Source: Gloeopeniophorella convolvens (Eukaryota; Basidiomycota; Agaricomycetes; Russulales). Taken from it: a stretch of DNA of 10,023 bases. The stretch is from the NCBI GenBank assembly GCA_022496205.1, contig WTXD01000404.1:1-10023 (forward strand), read 5' to 3'. Both the position numbers and the translations under genes were made by a program. The number at the start of each line of letters is the position of its first letter. Position 1 is the stretch's first letter. The notes under the pieces were generated by a model. The model was not told where the DNA came from. It was given only the letters and a program-made list of their open reading frames with translations, and did no database searches. Positions 8,443-10,023 of this stretch are shown here, piece by piece.

Positions 8443-10023
8443 TTAGACTCGGAACTCCTCGACGTATTCCACAATCTCTCGCATGGCCTCCATAACAGAG
8501 CTATCTCCGGCCTCTTCAGAGTGCAGAAAGAGCCGCTTGAGTGGCCGCCCCATCTTCTCGCGAGCGCGAAGTGTGCCCAGTTCGTCAGGCGTGATACGAC
8601 CCACGCACATGGTGAGCTGTACTAGTTCTGGAAACGTCACCGATTGAGCCCTCCGAGTCCCTGAGGGTGTAAGGATGCCGCAGAGGGAGGCTGCCGCAGA
8701 TTGGTGGCAGCACACGATCTCCATGGCGCGAGGACAGTGTTCTGCGAGCTCGTGCCACGTTCGATCGCTCCCGCACGAGACCGCCACAGTGTGTGCAAAT
8801 GACGGAGGGAGGGCGTTATACGCAGCTCGAAAGGCGTTTCTATCTCTCCATTGACTCGTCCGATGAAGCACAGATTCACGTCCAGATCGGCGCTAGCACC
8901 AATACCGAAACGTGGGATCGCGTTCTGGAAAGGAGTGTACAGGGAAGAGTGGGCCAGGATTTGCAGCCCTCCGTTTTCGGAGTCGAGGAGCACGAGCGTA
9001 CCGGTAGGTCCTGAATCCGGGAGCACTTCACCAAGGCGACGGAACGACTTGGTTATCATGGAGGTGAGACCCTGCTCATTGACGGTCGTCGCACCCATCG
9101 GGATCAAGGCGCGGACTCGCGAATTGGAAGCGAAATCAACATGGTCGAAGAAATAGAGGCAGTCACGCACTCCGATCTCCAGGTCGAGCCGTCGCAGATG
9201 AGGAAGTTCTACGGTCCGTGAGCTCGGCTCCAGCGAGTCCCGTCCAACCGAAAAGCACCGATAAAGCCTGAGGTGCTCCAAAGCTGGTGTACTGTCCAGG
9301 AATTCCACGAATCTTTCCATGCGAGACAATGAGTGCTTCGTTTGTCCGCTCTCGATGATTACGTTGAGGTGCGTTAGGTAGAGCAAAGGCTGCGCGAAGG
9401 GTTGCCATGTGATGAGAAAGTTGCGGAGGGAGATGCTTTGAAGGCGTAGCGAGCCCTCGACTAGACGATGAAGCGGCACAGGCTGGTGATCTCTTGCTGA
9501 AGAGTCCCAGGACACCCACTGATCACAAGCGAGGTCGAGCTTCTTCAGAGCGGGCGCGTTGAAACGGGAGCTGATGAGGTTGGCCATGACCGTGGGTTTG
9601 TTGAGGGCCTTGAGAACTATCTCGGACGCGCGTGAGAAGTCCAACCTGGGGGTGTAGTCCATATATGGCCCGTGGTCAGACGGCCAATAAAACAGAGTTC
9701 GCGGGGAGACTGTGCACGAGCTAACACCATTTGGAGCTCTCGGGGGCCTGCTTCGACGACGACGTCCTTCCACAAGGAAGAAGTATTGAGGACGATATTC
9801 CGCCAACGCTGACACACTTGCGAGCAAGTCCTCCGCGCCAGTAGGTGCGCGCGAGATGCGGTCCGGTGGCCTGGGGGATATATGGCTGAGATAGTGCGAG
9901 GAACAGAGTCACCGCGTGCTGTCTGTCCTTGCAAGTCAATCAAGCTGCCGCGGTGGGACTCCTCGAAAATTAGAACGAGGACATCGTAAGGAAGCTTGAA
10001 GACCGGTGCCAATGCGTTACGGT
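8443..10023 (-). CDS. F-box protein, NLCF subfamily (gene D), partial at the window edge, two frame breaks
   Basis: Presumed Skp1-binding SCF adaptor. The N-terminus lies beyond the right edge. The window enters at RNALAPVFKL, PYDVLVLIFEE, the first part of the F-box. An insert follows, then RTCSQVCQRWRNIVLNTSSL, WKDVVVEAGP. One missing base near 9658-9668 (by the ATATAT run) shifts the frame between ELCFIGRLTT and YMDYTPRLDFSRASEIVL. The next long frame carries NAPALKKLDLACDQW, SLRLQSISLRNFLITWQPF, STPALEHLRLYRCF, VELPHLRRLDLE, FFDHVDF, GGLQILAHSSL and LDVNLCF. A second missing base near 8862-8870 then shifts to QWRDRNAFRAAYNALPPSF, TWHELAEHCPRAMEIVCC, RAREKMGRPLKRLFLHSE and the end EIVEYVEEFRV with TAA 8445-8443. 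With both bases supplied the visible part is about 526 residues. Gene C is its closest relative in the window. Confidence 0.83.

Overview
This window looks like nuclear DNA from a basidiomycete fungus, most likely an Agaricomycete. It carries four large F-box/leucine-rich-like proteins of the kind that is strongly expanded in mushroom-forming fungi. Splicing signals also fit: a 47-nt GT-AG intron is well supported in one gene, and two possible introns of 55-56 nt lie in another. There are no bacterial operon features, rRNA or tRNA genes, or transposon genes that I can support. The genus cannot be told from the sequence.

Layout, left to right. Gene A (minus, about 172-1986) is an F-box protein of about 589 residues. 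A gap of about 480 bp follows, holding a tandem ACGTGCTC repeat around an E-box (CACGTG) and a short palindrome. Gene B (minus, about 2467-4367) is an F-box paralogue. Positions 4368-6107 hold no gene that I can support, and include a G/purine-rich stretch with a G-quadruplex motif. Gene C (plus, about 6108-7912) is preceded by a TATAAA. A 530-bp gap between convergent 3' ends follows, then gene D (minus, 8443 to beyond the right edge). B, C and D belong to one subfamily that shares an (I/V)NLCF block in the C-terminal half. A has the same F-box architecture but a different C-terminal half.

The most notable property is that none of the four genes can be read in one frame. I find eleven frame breaks in about 6.5 kb of coding sequence. 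Ten of them are each repaired by supposing a single missing base; one in gene B needs the opposite phase or two events. Between breaks the sequence is free of stops and keeps the family motifs. This pattern suits either residual single-base deletion errors in the assembly or a cluster of very young pseudogenes. A gene predictor will probably split these genes into false small exons.

F-box proteins generally bind Skp1 through the F-box in SCF ubiquitin ligases and recruit substrates through the C-terminal region. That role is inferred from the family. Nothing here identifies a substrate or shows that the four genes act together.
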